Shown: positions 1 to 10,645, numbered from the stretch's first letter. The stretch is DNA of 64,000 bases from Bradyrhizobium icense (GCF_001693385.1 NZ_CP016428.1:3968001-4032000); one strand, 5' to 3'. The notes: generated from the sequence alone by a model not told the origin. Translations and numbers: made by a program.

Positions 1-10
1 GCCCGTTGCA

Positions 11-481
11 GTGAGGGATGGGGAGCTGGCGCCGATCACCGCGATGATGTCGTCGCGGCTGATGGTGCTGGCCAATCTGCTCAAGCGCGGCGCGATCCTG
101 CGCTACAAGCGGTTGGCGGGCCTGTCCTCGGTCGAGTTCGGCCTGGTGGCCTCGCTGGGGCGGCGGCCGCCGATGAGCGTTATCCGGCTTGCGGAGGCGG
201 TCGGCATGGACAAGAGCCAGATCAGCCGGGCGCTGGCGGAACTGGTCTCGCGCAAGCTGGTCGCCAAAGCGGTCAACCCGCGGGACAACCGCGAGACGCT
301 GGTTTGCCTGACCAAAGCGGGGCTGGCCGCCCATGATGCAATTGTGGCAGGGGCGCAGGAGCGTAACTGGCGCCTGCAGGAACAGCTGGGCAAGGAAGAG
401 CTGGCGGTGTTGTTCGACCAGATCGATCGCCTGACCGACACGGCCGCCCAAATGCTCGCGGACGAAAAGGATTTGAAGTGA
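11..481 (+). CDS. MarR-family transcriptional regulator (possibly 5'-truncated)
   Basis: Winged helix-turn-helix regulator of the MarR type. The recognition-helix region (DKSQISRALAELVSRKL, about residues 67-83) is followed by a wing with the family's D-x-R signature (NPRDNRETLVCLTKAG, about 89-104) and a C-terminal dimerisation helix. The GTG at 11 is the first start visible, but the frame is open to the window edge, so the gene may begin upstream; an internal ATG lies near residue 12. The length (156 aa) is normal for the family. It ends 198 bp before nuoA on the same strand. No ligand or target can be read from the sequence, and a link to nuo is not implied. Confidence 0.85.
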   Translation: MRDGELAPITAMMSSRLMVLANLLKRGAILRYKRLAGLSSVEFGLVASLGRRPPMSVIRLAEAVGMDKSQISRALAELVSRKLVAKAVNPRDNRETLVCLTKAGLAAHDAIVAGAQERNWRLQEQLGKEELAVLFDQIDRLTDTAAQMLADEKDLK

Positions 482-679
482 AAATTCGGGCACCATGCGG
501 CCCGGCCCGCGTTGGTCGGCGAGGCAGGAACGCAACACTTTTTCGGGTTCTGCCGACGCGTCCCGCGTGGATGGAGACGTGAAACCGGCTTGTCTTGCGC
601 CCTCTGTTGCGCTGCGCTAAGGCAAGAACAATTCCAATCAACGAATCTGCGGCTAAATCCGCAGCAAAAGGCACCGCCG

Positions 680-1045
680 ATGAACGGCATCCTGCAAGAT
701 TACCTTCCGCTTGTCGTGTTTATCAGCGTGGCGAGCCTGATCGGTCTGGCGCTTCTGATCGCCCCGTTCCTGGTCGCGTTCCAGCAGCCGGACCCCGAAA
801 AGCTCTCTGCCTATGAATGCGGATTCAACGCATTCGACGACGCCCGCATGAAGTTCGACGTCCGCTTCTACCTGGTCGCGATCCTCTTCATCATCTTCGA
901 CCTGGAAGTGGCGTTCCTGTTCCCGTGGGCGGTCGCGTTCGGCAAGTTAGGGGCCACGGGCTTCTGGTCGATGATGGTATTCCTCGCCGTCCTCACGGTC
1001 GGCTTTGCTTACGAGTGGAAGAAAGGCGCGCTCGAATGGGATTGA
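680..1045 (+). CDS. nuoA: NADH-quinone oxidoreductase subunit A
   Basis: Membrane subunit of respiratory complex I, 121 aa with three predicted transmembrane helices (about 8-33, 62-84, 92-112). The family signature is present: YECGF at 45-49, the loop [11 protein letters not shown], and the acidic membrane helix [15 protein letters not shown] start it at ATG 680 because residues after it match the normal NuoA N-terminus; a longer frame from 512 adds non-homologous sequence. It is the first gene of the 14-subunit nuo operon and overlaps nuoB by 10 bp, suggesting translational coupling. The 198-bp region upstream must hold the operon promoter, but I could not recognise clear -35/-10 boxes. Confidence 0.97.
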   Translation: MNGILQDYLPLVVFISVASLIGLALLIAPFLVAFQQPDPEKLSAYECGFNAFDDARMKFDVRFYLVAILFIIFDLEVAFLFPWAVAFGKLGATGFWSMMVFLAVLTVGFAYEWKKGALEWD

Positions 1046-1626
1046 GCCATACAGCTTTAGGCTCTTCGCCTGATATCGCGCAGGCGCCGAAGGGCATTCT
1101 CGATCCCTCGACCGGGAAGCCGGTCGGGGCCAATGACCCTTTCTTCCTCGAGGTCAACCACGAGCTTTCCGACAAGGGTTTCTTCGTTGCCGCTGCCGAC
1201 GACCTGATCACCTGGGCGCGCACCGGCTCGTTGATGTGGATGACGTTCGGTCTCGCCTGCTGCGCGGTCGAGATGATGCAGGTGTCGATGCCGCGTTACG
1301 ACGTCGAACGCTTCGGCTTTGCGCCGCGCGCTTCGCCGCGGCAGTCGGATGTCATGATCGTCGCCGGCACGCTGACCAACAAGATGGCGCCGGCGCTGCG
1401 CAAGGTCTACGATCAGATGCCGGAGCCGCGCTACGTGATCTCGATGGGGTCGTGCGCCAATGGCGGCGGCTACTATCACTATTCCTACTCGGTCGTGCGC
1501 GGCTGCGACCGCATCGTGCCGATCGACATCTACGTGCCCGGATGTCCACCGACGGCGGAGGCGCTGCTCTACGGCATATTGCTGCTGCAGAAGAAGATCC
1601 GGCGCATCGGGACCATCGAACGCTAA
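1036..1626 (+). CDS. nuoB: NADH-quinone oxidoreductase subunit B
   Basis: Peripheral-arm subunit carrying the terminal iron-sulfur cluster N2, which passes electrons to quinone. In the 196-aa protein the cluster ligands are visible: the adjacent pair Cys75-Cys76 ([10 protein letters not shown]), Cys140 ([10 protein letters not shown]) and Cys170 (YVPGCPP). The start ATG at 1036 lies inside the end of nuoA. The N-terminal 40 residues are variable and proline-rich, as in other alphaproteobacteria. nuoC follows after 10 bp. Confidence 0.98.
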   Translation: MGLSHTALGSSPDIAQAPKGILDPSTGKPVGANDPFFLEVNHELSDKGFFVAAADDLITWARTGSLMWMTFGLACCAVEMMQVSMPRYDVERFGFAPRASPRQSDVMIVAGTLTNKMAPALRKVYDQMPEPRYVISMGSCANGGGYYHYSYSVVRGCDRIVPIDIYVPGCPPTAEALLYGILLLQKKIRRIGTIER

Positions 1627-1636
1627 GGTTTAGGTA

Positions 1637-2248
1637 ATGGACGACGGCAAGCTCGACGCCCTTGGGCAGACGATTGTTAGCGCGCTTCCGGGCGCGGCCA
1701 CTGCCCATGCGGTCGCGTTCAACCAGCTCACCGTCACGGTCGAGGCCGGCAAGATCGTCGAGGTGATGAAGCACCTGCGCGACGATCCCGCGCTGCGCTT
1801 TATCAACATCACCGACGTGACGGCGGTTGACTATCCCAGCCGCGAGAAGCGTTTCGATGTGGTATATCATCTGCTGTCGCCGACGCTCAACGAGCGCATC
1901 CGCGTCCGCGCCGAAGCCGACGAGACCACGCAGGTGCCCTCGATCATCGACGTGTTTCCCGGCGCCGACTGGTTCGAGCGCGAAACCTACGACCTCTACG
2001 GCGTGATCTTCACCGGCCATCCCGACATGCGCCGGCTGCTGACCGACTACGGCTTCGACGGCCACCCGCTGCGCAAGGATTTCCCGCTCACCGGCTTCGT
2101 CGAGGTCCGCTACGACGACCAGGAGAAGCGGGTGCTCTACGAGCCCGTCCGCCTCAACCAGGAATTCCGCAAATTCGATTTCCTCTCGCCCTGGGAAGGC
2201 GCGGACTATCCGCTGCCCGGCGATGAGAAGGCTGAGCCGAAGGCCTGA
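1637..2248 (+). CDS. nuoC: NADH-quinone oxidoreductase subunit C
   Basis: The 30-kDa peripheral subunit of complex I, 203 aa. The conserved C-terminal signature is clear ([20 protein letters not shown], about 114-133, then HPLRKDFPL about 143-151). It is separate from NuoD, as in most bacteria, not fused as in Escherichia coli. The gene ends 2 bp before the nuoD start, so the two are probably translated in a coupled way. Confidence 0.97.
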   Translation: MDDGKLDALGQTIVSALPGAATAHAVAFNQLTVTVEAGKIVEVMKHLRDDPALRFINITDVTAVDYPSREKRFDVVYHLLSPTLNERIRVRAEADETTQVPSIIDVFPGADWFERETYDLYGVIFTGHPDMRRLLTDYGFDGHPLRKDFPLTGFVEVRYDDQEKRVLYEPVRLNQEFRKFDFLSPWEGADYPLPGDEKAEPKA

Positions 2249-2250
2249 CC

Positions 2251-3447
2251 ATGAAAGAGCAAAGCCAGAACCTCCGTAACTTCACGATCAACTTTGGGCC
2301 GCAGCATCCGGCGGCGCATGGCGTGCTTCGTTTGGTCCTTGAATTGGACGGCGAGGTTGTCGAGCGTGTCGATCCGCATATTGGCTTGCTTCATCGCGGC
2401 ACCGAAAAGCTGATCGAGGCAAAAACCTATCTGCAGGCGATCCCGTATTTCGATCGGCTCGATTACGTCGCGCCGATGAATCAGGAGCACGCGTTCTGTC
2501 TCGCGGCGGAAAAGCTGCTCGGCATCACGGTGCCGCGCCGCGGTCAGTTGATCCGCGTCCTCTACTGCGAGATCGGCCGTATCCTGTCGCATTTGCTCAA
2601 CGTCACCACGCAGGCAATGGACGTCGGCGCGCTGACCCCGCCGCTGTGGGGATTTGAAGAGCGCGAAAAGCTCATGCAATTTTACGAGCGCGCCTCCGGC
2701 TCGCGCATGCATGCGGCCTATTTCCGCGTCGGCGGCGTGCACCAGGATCTGCCGCAGAAGCTGATCGACGATATCGATGCCTGGTGCGATCCGTTCCTGC
2801 AAGTCGTCGCCGACCTCGACACGCTGCTGACCGGCAATCGCATCTTCAAGCAGCGCAACGTCGATATCGGCGTGGTGACGCTGCAGCAGGCCTGGGAGTG
2901 GGGCTTTTCGGGCGTGATGGTGCGCGGCTCCGGCGCGGCCTGGGACCTGCGCAAGTCGCAACCCTATGAGTGCTATGCCGAGATGGATTTCGACATTCCG
3001 ATCGGCAAGAACGGCGACTGCTACGATCGCTACCTGCTGCGCATGGAAGAGATGCGCCAGTCGGTCCGCATCATGAGGCAGTGCATCGCGAAGCTGAACT
3101 CGCCGGACGGCCAGGGGCCCGTCGTGGTCGAAGACAACAAGATCGCGCCGCCTCGCCGCGGCGAGATGAAGCGCTCGATGGAAGCCCTCATCCACCACTT
3201 CAAGCTCTACACCGAAGGCGTGCATGTGCCGGCCGGCGAAGTCTATGCCGCCGTCGAAGCGCCCAAGGGCGAGTTCGGCGTCTATCTGGTCTCGGATGGC
3301 ACCAACAAGCCCTACAAATGCAAGATCCGCGCGCCGGGTTTTGCTCATCTACAGGCGATGGATTTCATCTGCCGCGGCCATCTGCTCGCCGACGTCTCGG
3401 CCATTCTCGGCTCGCTCGACATCGTGTTCGGAGAGGTCGATCGGTGA
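2251..3447 (+). CDS. nuoD: NADH-quinone oxidoreductase subunit D
   Basis: The 49-kDa subunit of complex I (398 aa), related to the large subunit of [NiFe] hydrogenases; together with NuoB it forms the quinone-binding site. The motifs [10 protein letters not shown] (15-24) and [12 protein letters not shown] (43-54) and the C-terminal [20 protein letters not shown] are typical and the length is complete. Its TGA stop overlaps by one base the ATG of a FkbM-type methyltransferase, an unusual next gene, since nuoE normally follows. Confidence 0.98.
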   Translation: MKEQSQNLRNFTINFGPQHPAAHGVLRLVLELDGEVVERVDPHIGLLHRGTEKLIEAKTYLQAIPYFDRLDYVAPMNQEHAFCLAAEKLLGITVPRRGQLIRVLYCEIGRILSHLLNVTTQAMDVGALTPPLWGFEEREKLMQFYERASGSRMHAAYFRVGGVHQDLPQKLIDDIDAWCDPFLQVVADLDTLLTGNRIFKQRNVDIGVVTLQQAWEWGFSGVMVRGSGAAWDLRKSQPYECYAEMDFDIPIGKNGDCYDRYLLRMEEMRQSVRIMRQCIAKLNSPDGQGPVVVEDNKIAPPRRGEMKRSMEALIHHFKLYTEGVHVPAGEVYAAVEAPKGEFGVYLVSDGTNKPYKCKIRAPGFAHLQAMDFICRGHLLADVSAILGSLDIVFGEVDR

Positions 3448-4406
3448 TGGCGCAGGCGCCCATCCAGTTTGACCGGGCTTCGGGCGTACTCGAGGGAGCG
3501 AACGCGTGGGAGCGTTTGGCTGCGTTGGCGCTGGTGCTGGGGTCGAAGGTGGCGTCCAACTTCTCCCATCGCGGCTACAATATGTGCGCCAACCTGTTGC
3601 GCACGACGCTGTCCGAGCGTGGCATCCAGGTCAGACTCAATCCCGACGCCGTGTTCGAGTTTCCCTATGGCGACGGCTACTGGAGCAAGCTGCTCAATCG
3701 CAGCTTCCATTACGAGGACGAGCTCGAGCTGTTGTTCCAGGATTCCGCCGACGTCGACTATACGCTGCTCGATTGCGGCGCCAATTACGGCTACTGGTCG
3801 GTGTTGGTGTCGAGCAAGCCGTTCGGTTCACGCAAGGCGATCGCAATCGAGCCCTCGGGGCAGAATTTCCCGAAGCTGGCCAACAACGCCAAAATCAACG
3901 GCAATCGTTTCGAAGTGATGAAATGCGCGATCGGCGCCGCGCGCGGCACCGCGCGCCTGTCCGGCACCAAGCACGAGGCCTTCAGCATCGCCGGCGAGCA
4001 ATCGGACGGCGAGGAAGTGCCGGTGATCGCACTCGATAACCTCCTGGATGACGGCAAGATCGCACCTGGCGGAAAGTACCTGGTCAAGCTCGACGTCGAA
4101 GGCGTCGAGATCGAGGCCATGAAGGGTGGCGCGCGGCTGATGCAGGGCGACAGCGTGTTGCTCTGTGAGGAGCACGGCAACGATCCCCAGCATACCGTGT
4201 CGCGCTACATCCTCGAACAGACCCCGCTGACGCTGATCGTCTACGATCCGCGCAGCAATCGCCTTGAAACCGTGACCGACCTTTCGATCCTGGACCGGAT
4301 CAAGGTTTCAACCCATGTCGGCTACAACGTGTTTGGCACCGCAAGCGCCTTCTGGCTCGCCCGGATCGATGCGCTCAATGCGAAAGCCGGGCGCCGCGTG
4401 CAATGA
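3447..4406 (+). CDS. FkbM-family SAM-dependent methyltransferase inside the nuo operon
   Basis: A 319-aa predicted methyltransferase of the FkbM type. Motif I (LLDCGANYGYWSVL, 107-120) and the acidic ribose-binding residue in AIEPSGQNF (E135) would hold S-adenosylmethionine; the FkbM signature KLDVEGVEIEAMKG lies at 214-227. No signal peptide or clear membrane helix is seen, so it should act in the cytoplasm. The ATG at 3447 overlaps the nuoD stop (TGATG), and nuoE starts 11 bp after its end, so it is co-transcribed with complex I genes. FkbM enzymes usually O-methylate sugars or lipids. A role in modifying or assembling complex I is only suggested by position; the substrate is unknown. Confidence 0.85.
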   Translation: MAQAPIQFDRASGVLEGANAWERLAALALVLGSKVASNFSHRGYNMCANLLRTTLSERGIQVRLNPDAVFEFPYGDGYWSKLLNRSFHYEDELELLFQDSADVDYTLLDCGANYGYWSVLVSSKPFGSRKAIAIEPSGQNFPKLANNAKINGNRFEVMKCAIGAARGTARLSGTKHEAFSIAGEQSDGEEVPVIALDNLLDDGKIAPGGKYLVKLDVEGVEIEAMKGGARLMQGDSVLLCEEHGNDPQHTVSRYILEQTPLTLIVYDPRSNRLETVTDLSILDRIKVSTHVGYNVFGTASAFWLARIDALNAKAGRRVQ

Positions 4407-4417
4407 GAGACTGAACG

Positions 4418-5029
4418 ATGTCCGTCCGCCGCCTTGCACCGAAGGAATTGCAGCCCGCGAGCTTCACGTTCACGGATGAGAATCTTGCCTGGGCCAAGGC
4501 GCAGATCGCAAAATATCCGCCGGGTCGTCAGGCCTCCGCTGTGATCGCGATCCTGTGGCGCGCGCAGGAGCAGCATGAGGGATGGGTGTCGGAGGCCGCG
4601 ATCCGCGTCGTCGCCGATCTGCTCGACATGCCCTACATCCGCGTGCTGGAAGTGGCGACCTTCTATACCATGTTCCAGTTGCAGCCGGTCGGCAAGAAAG
4701 CCCATGTGCAGGTGTGCGGTACCACCCCGTGCCGCCTGCGCGGCGCCGGCGACCTGATCGAGGTGTGCCAGAGCCGCATCCATCACGAGCCCTTCCATCT
4801 GTCGAAGGACGGCAATTTCAGTTGGGAAGAGGTCGAGTGCCTGGGCGCCTGCGTCAATGCGCCGATGGTGCAGATCTGGAAGGATACTTACGAGGATCTG
4901 ACCAAGGAAAGCTTCGGCAAGGTGCTGGACGGCTTTGCCTCTGGCAATCCGCCGAAGCCCGGACCGCAGATCGACCGTCAGTTCTCGGCGCCCGTGGGCG
5001 GGCCGACGACGCTGAAGGAATCTACATGA
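4418..5029 (+). CDS. nuoE: NADH-quinone oxidoreductase subunit E
   Basis: The 24-kDa subunit of the NADH-dehydrogenase module, holding the [2Fe-2S] cluster N1a. Four ligand cysteines are visible at 100, 105, 141 and 145 ([12 protein letters not shown] and [10 protein letters not shown]). The thioredoxin-like C-terminal domain follows an N-terminal helical bundle. At 203 aa it is somewhat longer than the E. coli protein because of a proline-rich tail. It is separated from nuoF by about 118 bp, which hold a possible 35-codon frame. Confidence 0.97.
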   Translation: MSVRRLAPKELQPASFTFTDENLAWAKAQIAKYPPGRQASAVIAILWRAQEQHEGWVSEAAIRVVADLLDMPYIRVLEVATFYTMFQLQPVGKKAHVQVCGTTPCRLRGAGDLIEVCQSRIHHEPFHLSKDGNFSWEEVECLGACVNAPMVQIWKDTYEDLTKESFGKVLDGFASGNPPKPGPQIDRQFSAPVGGPTTLKEST

Positions 5030-5133
5030 GGCGTGACGTTACATTGTCCGTAAACCGGCCGGAGAGGGGCTGCGTGATGGAGAAGTCACGCGGTGCCGGG
5101 GCTCGCCTGCGCGCAGTCCAATCGCTGATCTGA
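5026..5133 (+). CDS. Possible 35-aa ORF overlapping the nuoE stop
   Basis: An ATG at 5026 overlaps the nuoE stop codon (ATGA) and opens a 35-codon frame that ends 14 bp before nuoF. The peptide is basic (many Arg/Lys) with no membrane helix or known motif. The stop-start overlap is the only positive sign of coding, and no homologue is known to me; it may simply be spacer. The gap it fills is the largest between core genes in the A-to-N series, apart from the inserted genes themselves. Confidence 0.2.
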   Translation: MRRDVTLSVNRPERGCVMEKSRGAGARLRAVQSLI

Positions 5134-5147
5134 GGAAGCTTCAAGTC

Positions 5148-6473
5148 ATGCTCGACGACAAGGATCGCATCTTCAAGAACCTTTACGGCCTCCACGATTG
5201 GGGTCTGGAGGGCGCGCGCCGTCGCGGCGCGTGGGACGGCACCAAGGCGATCATCGACAAGGGCCGCGACTGGATCATCAACGAGATGAAGGCGTCAGGC
5301 TTGCGCGGGCGCGGCGGGGCGGGTTTCCCGACCGGCCTGAAATGGTCGTTCATGCCGAAGGAGTCCACCGACGGCCGGCCGAGCTATCTCGTGGTCAATG
5401 CCGACGAATCCGAGCCAGGCACATGCAAGGACCGCGAGATCATGCGGCACGATCCGCATCTCCTGGTCGAGGGCTGCCTGCTCGCAAGCTTCGCGATGGG
5501 CGCGCATGCCTGCTACATCTATGTGCGCGGTGAATTCATCCGGGAGCGCGAGCGCCTACAGGCCGCGATCGACCAGGCCTATGACGCGAAACTGGTCGGC
5601 AAGGAAAACGTCAACGGCTGGCCGTTCGACATCTATGTCGCGCACGGCGCCGGCGCCTATATCTGCGGCGAAGAGACCGCGCTGCTGGAAAGCCTCGAAG
5701 GCAAGAAGGGTCAGCCGCGGCTGAAGCCGCCATTCCCGGCCAATGTCGGCCTCTATGGCTGCCCGACCACCGTCAACAACGTCGAATCCATCGCGGTGGC
5801 GCCCGACATCCTCAGGCGCGGGGCGGCGTGGTTTGCCGCAATCGGCCGGCCCAATAATGTCGGCACTAAACTCTTCTGCGTCTCCGGTCATGTCGAGCGG
5901 CCCTGCAACGTCGAAGAGGAAATGGGGATTCCGTTCCGCGAATTGATCGAGCGGCATTGCGGCGGCATTCGTGGCGGCTGGGACAATCTGAAGGCCGTGA
6001 TCCCCGGCGGCTCGTCGGTGCGCATGGTGCCGGCCGAGCAGATCATCGACACGCCGATGGATTTCGACAGCCTCGGCAAATTGCGCTCCGGCCTCGGTAC
6101 CGCCGCCGTGATCGTGATGGACAAGTCGACCGACCTGATCCGGGCAATCGCGCGCATCTCCTATTTCTACAAGCACGAGAGCTGCGGCCAGTGCACGCCG
6201 TGCCGCGAAGGCACGGGGTGGATGTGGCGGGTGCTGACGCGCATGGCCGAGGGCCGGGCGCACAAGCGCGAAATCGATATGCTGCTGGAGGTGACGAAGC
6301 AGGTCGAGGGCCACACCATCTGCGCGCTCGGCGACGCCGCGGCATGGCCGATCCAGGGCCTGATCGCGCATTTCCGTCACGAGATCGAGGCACGCATCGA
6401 TCAGTATTCGCATAAGGCCGATATCGACGATACCGGCGTGCGCGATCCCGTGAACATGGTGGCGGCGGAGTGA
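5148..6473 (+). CDS. nuoF: NADH-quinone oxidoreductase subunit F
   Basis: The 51-kDa catalytic subunit that binds NADH and FMN and carries [4Fe-4S] cluster N3. The glycine-rich FMN/NADH loop is at 54-66 ([13 protein letters not shown]); cluster ligands are Cys346, Cys349 and Cys352 ([12 protein letters not shown]) plus Cys392 (HTICALGDA). The length (441 aa) is complete. An AAGGAG-like sequence is not obvious, but GAGGAAGC lies upstream of the ATG. Its stop is overlapped by the next gene, a membrane protein that is not a complex I subunit. Confidence 0.98.
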   Translation: MLDDKDRIFKNLYGLHDWGLEGARRRGAWDGTKAIIDKGRDWIINEMKASGLRGRGGAGFPTGLKWSFMPKESTDGRPSYLVVNADESEPGTCKDREIMRHDPHLLVEGCLLASFAMGAHACYIYVRGEFIRERERLQAAIDQAYDAKLVGKENVNGWPFDIYVAHGAGAYICGEETALLESLEGKKGQPRLKPPFPANVGLYGCPTTVNNVESIAVAPDILRRGAAWFAAIGRPNNVGTKLFCVSGHVERPCNVEEEMGIPFRELIERHCGGIRGGWDNLKAVIPGGSSVRMVPAEQIIDTPMDFDSLGKLRSGLGTAAVIVMDKSTDLIRAIARISYFYKHESCGQCTPCREGTGWMWRVLTRMAEGRAHKREIDMLLEVTKQVEGHTICALGDAAAWPIQGLIAHFRHEIEARIDQYSHKADIDDTGVRDPVNMVAAE

Positions 6474-6478
6474 TCGCG

Positions 6479-6967
6479 ATGTCGCAACCGAGCTTCTGGT
6501 GGCAGAGATACGGGACGCTGGCGCAGATGGCGCAGGCGGCCGTGGCGCTGCTCGGCTTTGTTGCGATCCTGTTCCAGATCAACGAAATCCGCACCAACAA
6601 CCGCGCTGCCAGCGCGCGTCAGGCGTTTCTGGGCTACACCGATCTCGCGTTCAAGAATCCGAAATTCGCGCAGCCGGACTACGAGAAGATCAAGGCCGCG
6701 GGCGGCGACGAACAGGTCCAGTACGAGAGCTTCGTCACGTATTTCCTCTACGCCTGCGAGGAAGCGATCGGCGCCTTCGCGGGAAAGCGCGAGTGGCTGG
6801 CCTCTTGCGACTATGACGTGAAGCCGCATCTGCCGTTCCTGTGCGAGAAGAGCGCGGCGCAGCCAGCCTATCTCGCCACCTATGGCGCCGAGACCCAGCG
6901 ATGGATCAAGGCGTCGATGAAGACCGCCAGCGTTACACCGCCAGACTGCAAGCTGGGAAAGACTTGA
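6479..6967 (+). CDS. Unknown single-helix membrane protein inserted between nuoF and nuoG
   Basis: A 162-aa protein with one predicted transmembrane helix near the N-terminus (about 13-34, [18 protein letters not shown]) and a soluble remainder rich in aromatic and charged residues, with three or four cysteines (LYACEE, LASCDY, FLCEKS, PDCKLG). No family is recognised. The ATG at 6479 is preferred; an in-frame GTG at 6470 overlaps the nuoF stop and would add three residues. It ends 7 bp before nuoG, so it is transcribed with the complex I genes. It could be an accessory or assembly factor, or an unrelated passenger. Confidence 0.75.
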   Translation: MSQPSFWWQRYGTLAQMAQAAVALLGFVAILFQINEIRTNNRAASARQAFLGYTDLAFKNPKFAQPDYEKIKAAGGDEQVQYESFVTYFLYACEEAIGAFAGKREWLASCDYDVKPHLPFLCEKSAAQPAYLATYGAETQRWIKASMKTASVTPPDCKLGKT

Positions 6968-6974
6968 GACAGCA

Positions 6975-9053
6975 ATGACCAAACTCATCATCGACGGCAA
7001 AGAGATCGATGTGCCCCCAGAGTACACGCTGCTGCAGGCGTGCGAGGCTGCGGGCGCCGAAATTCCGCGCTTCTGTTACCACGAGCGGCTGTCGATCGCC
7101 GGCAATTGCCGGATGTGCCTCGTCGAGATCAAGGGCGGCCCGAAGCCGGTCGCAAGCTGCGCCTGGGGCGTGCGCGACTGCCGGCCCGGCCCGAAGGGCG
7201 AGCCGCCGGAAATTTCCACGCGTTCGCCGATGGTGAAGAAGGCACGCGAAGGCGTGATGGAATTTTTGCTGATCAACCACCCGCTGGATTGCCCGATCTG
7301 CGACCAGGGCGGCGAGTGCGATCTGCAGGACCAGGCGATGGGCTATGGCGTCGACACCTCGCGCTTTGCCGAGAACAAGCGCGCGGTCGAGGACAAATAT
7401 CTGGGCGCGCTGGTCAAGACCTCGATGAACCGCTGCATCCAGTGCACGCGCTGCGTCCGCTTCTCCGCCGAAGTCTGCGGCACGCCGGAAATGGGCGCGA
7501 CCGGGCGTGGCGAGGACATGGAGATCACGACCTATCTGGAGCAGGCGCTGACTTCCGAGCTGCAGGGCAACCTCGTCGATATCTGTCCCGTGGGCGCGCT
7601 CACCTCCAAGCCGTATGCCTTTGCCGCGCGTCCGTGGGAGCTAGGCAAGACGCAGTCGGTGGACGTCATGGATGGCGTCGGTTCCGCGATCCGCGTCGAT
7701 ACCCGCGGCCGCGAGGTGATGCGGATCCTGCCGCGCATCAACGAGGCGGTGAACGAGGAATGGATTTCCGACAAGACCCGTCACGTCGTCGACGGCCTGC
7801 GCACGCAGCGGCTCGACCGGCCCTATATCCGCGAGAACGGCAAGCTTCGCGCCGCGTCGTGGCCGGAGGCTTTCGCGGCGGTCGCCGCCAAGGTCCGGAT
7901 GAGCGACGGCAAGCGGATGGGGGCCATCGCCGGCGATCTCGCCGCGGTCGAGGAGATGTTTGCGTTCAAGGATCTGTTGGGCCGATACGGCTCCAGCAAT
8001 CTGGCGGTGCAGGGCGGCGACGCCTTCGATCCCAAGGCGGGACGGGCGACCTACATCTTCAATCCGACCATTGCCGGGATCGAGCAGGCTGATGCGCTCC
8101 TGATCATCGGCTCCAATCCGCGCAAGGAAGCCGCCGTTCTCAACGCGCGGATCCGAAAGCGCTGGCGCACGGGCCAGCTCAAGGTCGCTCTCGTTGGCGC
8201 CAAGGCCGATCTCACCTATGATTACGACTATCTCGGCGCGGGCACCGATACGCTCGCCGAACTCGCCAGCGGCAAGCATTCCTTCGCCGAGGTGCTGAAG
8301 GGCGCCAAGAACCCGATCGTGCTGGTCGGCGCCGGTTCGCTGGCGCGTCATGACGGCGCGGCCGTGCTTTCGCTGGCGGCCAAGGTCGCGGCAGGCGCAG
8401 GCGCGCTCAAGGACGGCTGGAACGGCTTTGCCGTTTTGCAGGATACCGCCTCGCGCGCGGGCGCGCTCGATGTCGGCTTTGCGGCAGGCGCAGGTGGCCT
8501 CAACCTCGCGCAGATGACGACCTTTGGCACGCTCGACGTGCTGTTCCTGTTGGGGGCGGATGAGGTGAAGGTGCCAGACGGCACGTTCGTGGTCTATATC
8601 GGCACCCATGGCGACCGCGGCGCGCACCGCGCCGACGTCATCCTGCCGGGCGCGGCCTATACCGAAAAATCCGGCCTCTACGTCAACACCGAGGGCAGGG
8701 CGCAGATCGCCAGCCGCGCGGCGTTTCCGCCCGGCGAGGCGCGCGAGGACTGGGCGATCGTTCGCGCGCTGTCGGACGTGCTCGGCAAGAAGCTGCCCTA
8801 TGACTCCCTGCAGGCGCTGCGCCAGACGCTGTTCAAAGCCGTCCCGCATCTGATGCGGATCGACCAGATCGAGCCTGGCAAGGCCAGTGACGTCAAGGCG
8901 CTCGCGGGCAAGAAGGGCGGCAAGCTCGACAAGACCCCGCTCAAGAGTTCGGTCGAGGATTTCTATCTGACCAACCCCATCGCACGGGCATCAGTGGTGA
9001 TGGCGGAATGTTCCCGGCTGGCGTCCGGGCGAATGCTGACGGCAGCGGAGTAA
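6975..9053 (+). CDS. nuoG: NADH-quinone oxidoreductase subunit G
   Basis: The 75-kDa subunit (692 aa), carrying several iron-sulfur clusters. The N-terminal ferredoxin-like domain has a [2Fe-2S] site (Cys34, Cys45, Cys48, probably Cys62). A His/Cys4 site follows at about 101-115 ([17 protein letters not shown]), and a [4Fe-4S] site at about 152-169 ([18 protein letters not shown]) with its last ligand in DICPVGALT. The C-terminal half is the molybdopterin-oxidoreductase-like domain that no longer binds a metal cofactor in this family. The length is like that of mitochondrial NDUFS1 rather than the longer E. coli protein. Confidence 0.98.
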   Translation: MTKLIIDGKEIDVPPEYTLLQACEAAGAEIPRFCYHERLSIAGNCRMCLVEIKGGPKPVASCAWGVRDCRPGPKGEPPEISTRSPMVKKAREGVMEFLLINHPLDCPICDQGGECDLQDQAMGYGVDTSRFAENKRAVEDKYLGALVKTSMNRCIQCTRCVRFSAEVCGTPEMGATGRGEDMEITTYLEQALTSELQGNLVDICPVGALTSKPYAFAARPWELGKTQSVDVMDGVGSAIRVDTRGREVMRILPRINEAVNEEWISDKTRHVVDGLRTQRLDRPYIRENGKLRAASWPEAFAAVAAKVRMSDGKRMGAIAGDLAAVEEMFAFKDLLGRYGSSNLAVQGGDAFDPKAGRATYIFNPTIAGIEQADALLIIGSNPRKEAAVLNARIRKRWRTGQLKVALVGAKADLTYDYDYLGAGTDTLAELASGKHSFAEVLKGAKNPIVLVGAGSLARHDGAAVLSLAAKVAAGAGALKDGWNGFAVLQDTASRAGALDVGFAAGAGGLNLAQMTTFGTLDVLFLLGADEVKVPDGTFVVYIGTHGDRGAHRADVILPGAAYTEKSGLYVNTEGRAQIASRAAFPPGEAREDWAIVRALSDVLGKKLPYDSLQALRQTLFKAVPHLMRIDQIEPGKASDVKALAGKKGGKLDKTPLKSSVEDFYLTNPIARASVVMAECSRLASGRMLTAAE

Positions 9054-9063
9054 GCGTGATCTG

Positions 9064-10134
9064 ATGGCTGATTTGTTCGCAAGCTCGTTCTGGACCGGCT
9101 TTCTCTGGCCGCTGATCGTCATGGTCGCGCAGAGCCTGTTGCTGCTCGTCGTGCTGCTGATCGCGATCGCCTACATCCTGCTCGCCGACCGCAAGATCTG
9201 GGCGGCGGTGCAGATCCGCCGCGGCCCCAACGTGGTCGGCCCCTGGGGCCTGCTGCAATCCTTCGCGGACCTTTTGAAGTTCGTGCTGAAAGAGCCGATC
9301 ATCCCGTCCGGCTCCAACAAGGGTGTGTTCCTGCTGGCGCCTTTGGTGTCCTGTGTCCTGGCGCTCGCCGCCTGGGCCGTGATCCCGATGGATCTCGGCT
9401 GGGTGATCGCGGACATCAACGTCGGCATTCTCTACATCTTCGCGATCTCGTCGCTGTCGATCTACGGCATCATCATGGCCGGCTGGTCGTCGAACTCGAA
9501 ATACCCGTTCCTGGCGGCGCTGCGCTCGGCTGCGCAGATGGTGTCCTACGAAGTCTCGATCGGTTTCGTCATCATCACGGTCCTGCTGTGCGCCGGCTCG
9601 CTCAACCTCACGGCCGTGGTGGAAGCGCAGAATGCCCGCGGTTTCGCCAGCCTGATCGGGCTGCCGCAGCTCACCATCCTGAACTGGTATGTGTGGCCGC
9701 TGTTCCCGATGTTCGTGGTGTTCTACGTGTCGGCACTGGCCGAGACCAACCGTCCGCCGTTCGATCTGGTGGAAGCGGAATCCGAACTGGTCGCCGGCTT
9801 CATGGTCGAATACGGCTCGACGCCGTATTTGCTCTTCATGCTCGGCGAATATGTCGCGATCACCACCATGTGCGCGCTGGCGACGATCATGTTCCTCGGC
9901 GGCTGGCTGCCGCCGGTGGCGCTGCCGCCGTTCACCTGGATCCCGGGCGTGGTGTGGTTCGCGCTGAAACTGTTCTTCATGTTCTTCCTGTTCGCGATGG
10001 CGAAGGCGATCGTGCCGCGCTACCGCTACGATCAACTGATGCGGCTCGGCTGGAAGGTGTTCTTGCCGCTGTCGCTGGCGATGGTGGTGATCGTGGCCGG
10101 GGTGCTGCAGTTCGCCGGCATCGCGCCGAAGTGA
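9064..10134 (+). CDS. nuoH: NADH-quinone oxidoreductase subunit H
   Basis: The membrane subunit that lies below the quinone chamber, linking the peripheral arm to the proton-pumping arm. The protein is 356 aa with about eight transmembrane helices. Family signatures include [15 protein letters not shown] (about 40-54) and the acidic loop [20 protein letters not shown] (about 229-248) that shapes the quinone site. It starts 10 bp after nuoG and ends 7 bp before nuoI. Confidence 0.98.
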   Translation: MADLFASSFWTGFLWPLIVMVAQSLLLLVVLLIAIAYILLADRKIWAAVQIRRGPNVVGPWGLLQSFADLLKFVLKEPIIPSGSNKGVFLLAPLVSCVLALAAWAVIPMDLGWVIADINVGILYIFAISSLSIYGIIMAGWSSNSKYPFLAALRSAAQMVSYEVSIGFVIITVLLCAGSLNLTAVVEAQNARGFASLIGLPQLTILNWYVWPLFPMFVVFYVSALAETNRPPFDLVEAESELVAGFMVEYGSTPYLLFMLGEYVAITTMCALATIMFLGGWLPPVALPPFTWIPGVVWFALKLFFMFFLFAMAKAIVPRYRYDQLMRLGWKVFLPLSLAMVVIVAGVLQFAGIAPK

Positions 10135-10141
10135 GGCCATC

Positions 10142-10636
10142 ATGAGTGTCAACGTCAACGCAACAGCCCGAGCGCTTCTCTTGAGCGAATTCGTATCGGC
10201 GTTCTTTCTCGCCATGCGCTATTTCTTCAAGCCGAAGCCGACGATCAATTATCCATTCGAGAAGAACCCGATCTCCCCGCGCTTCCGCGGCGAACATGCG
10301 CTGCGCCGCTACCCGAACGGCGAAGAGCGCTGCATCGCCTGCAAGCTGTGCGAGGCGATCTGCCCGGCGCAGGCGATCACGATCGAGGCCGGCCCGCGGC
10401 GCAACGACGGCACCCGCCGCACGGTGCGCTACGACATCGACATGGTGAAATGCATTTATTGCGGCCTGTGCCAGGAAGCCTGCCCGGTCGATGCCATCGT
10501 CGAGGGACCGAATTTCGAATTCGCGACCGAGACCCGCGAGGAACTCTACTATGACAAGGCGAAACTGCTCGCCAATGGCGACCGCTGGGAGCGCGAGATT
10601 GCGAAAGCCATCGAACTCGACGCTCCGTACCGGTGA
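10142..10636 (+). CDS. nuoI: NADH-quinone oxidoreductase subunit I
   Basis: The ferredoxin-type subunit with clusters N6a and N6b. Two classical 4Fe-4S motifs are visible: [12 protein letters not shown] (64-75) and [12 protein letters not shown] (104-115). The N-terminal amphipathic region ([13 protein letters not shown]) contacts the membrane in this family. The length of 164 aa is normal for the alphaproteobacterial and mitochondrial type. Confidence 0.98.
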   Translation: MSVNVNATARALLLSEFVSAFFLAMRYFFKPKPTINYPFEKNPISPRFRGEHALRRYPNGEERCIACKLCEAICPAQAITIEAGPRRNDGTRRTVRYDIDMVKCIYCGLCQEACPVDAIVEGPNFEFATETREELYYDKAKLLANGDRWEREIAKAIELDAPYR

Positions 10637-10645
10637 GGTGAGGAT

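Noticed and set aside
2206..3348. Long minus-strand frame of 380 codons opposite nuoD
   Set aside because: It is a shadow of nuoD caused by high GC at third codon positions; the product has no domain and the + strand gene is certain.
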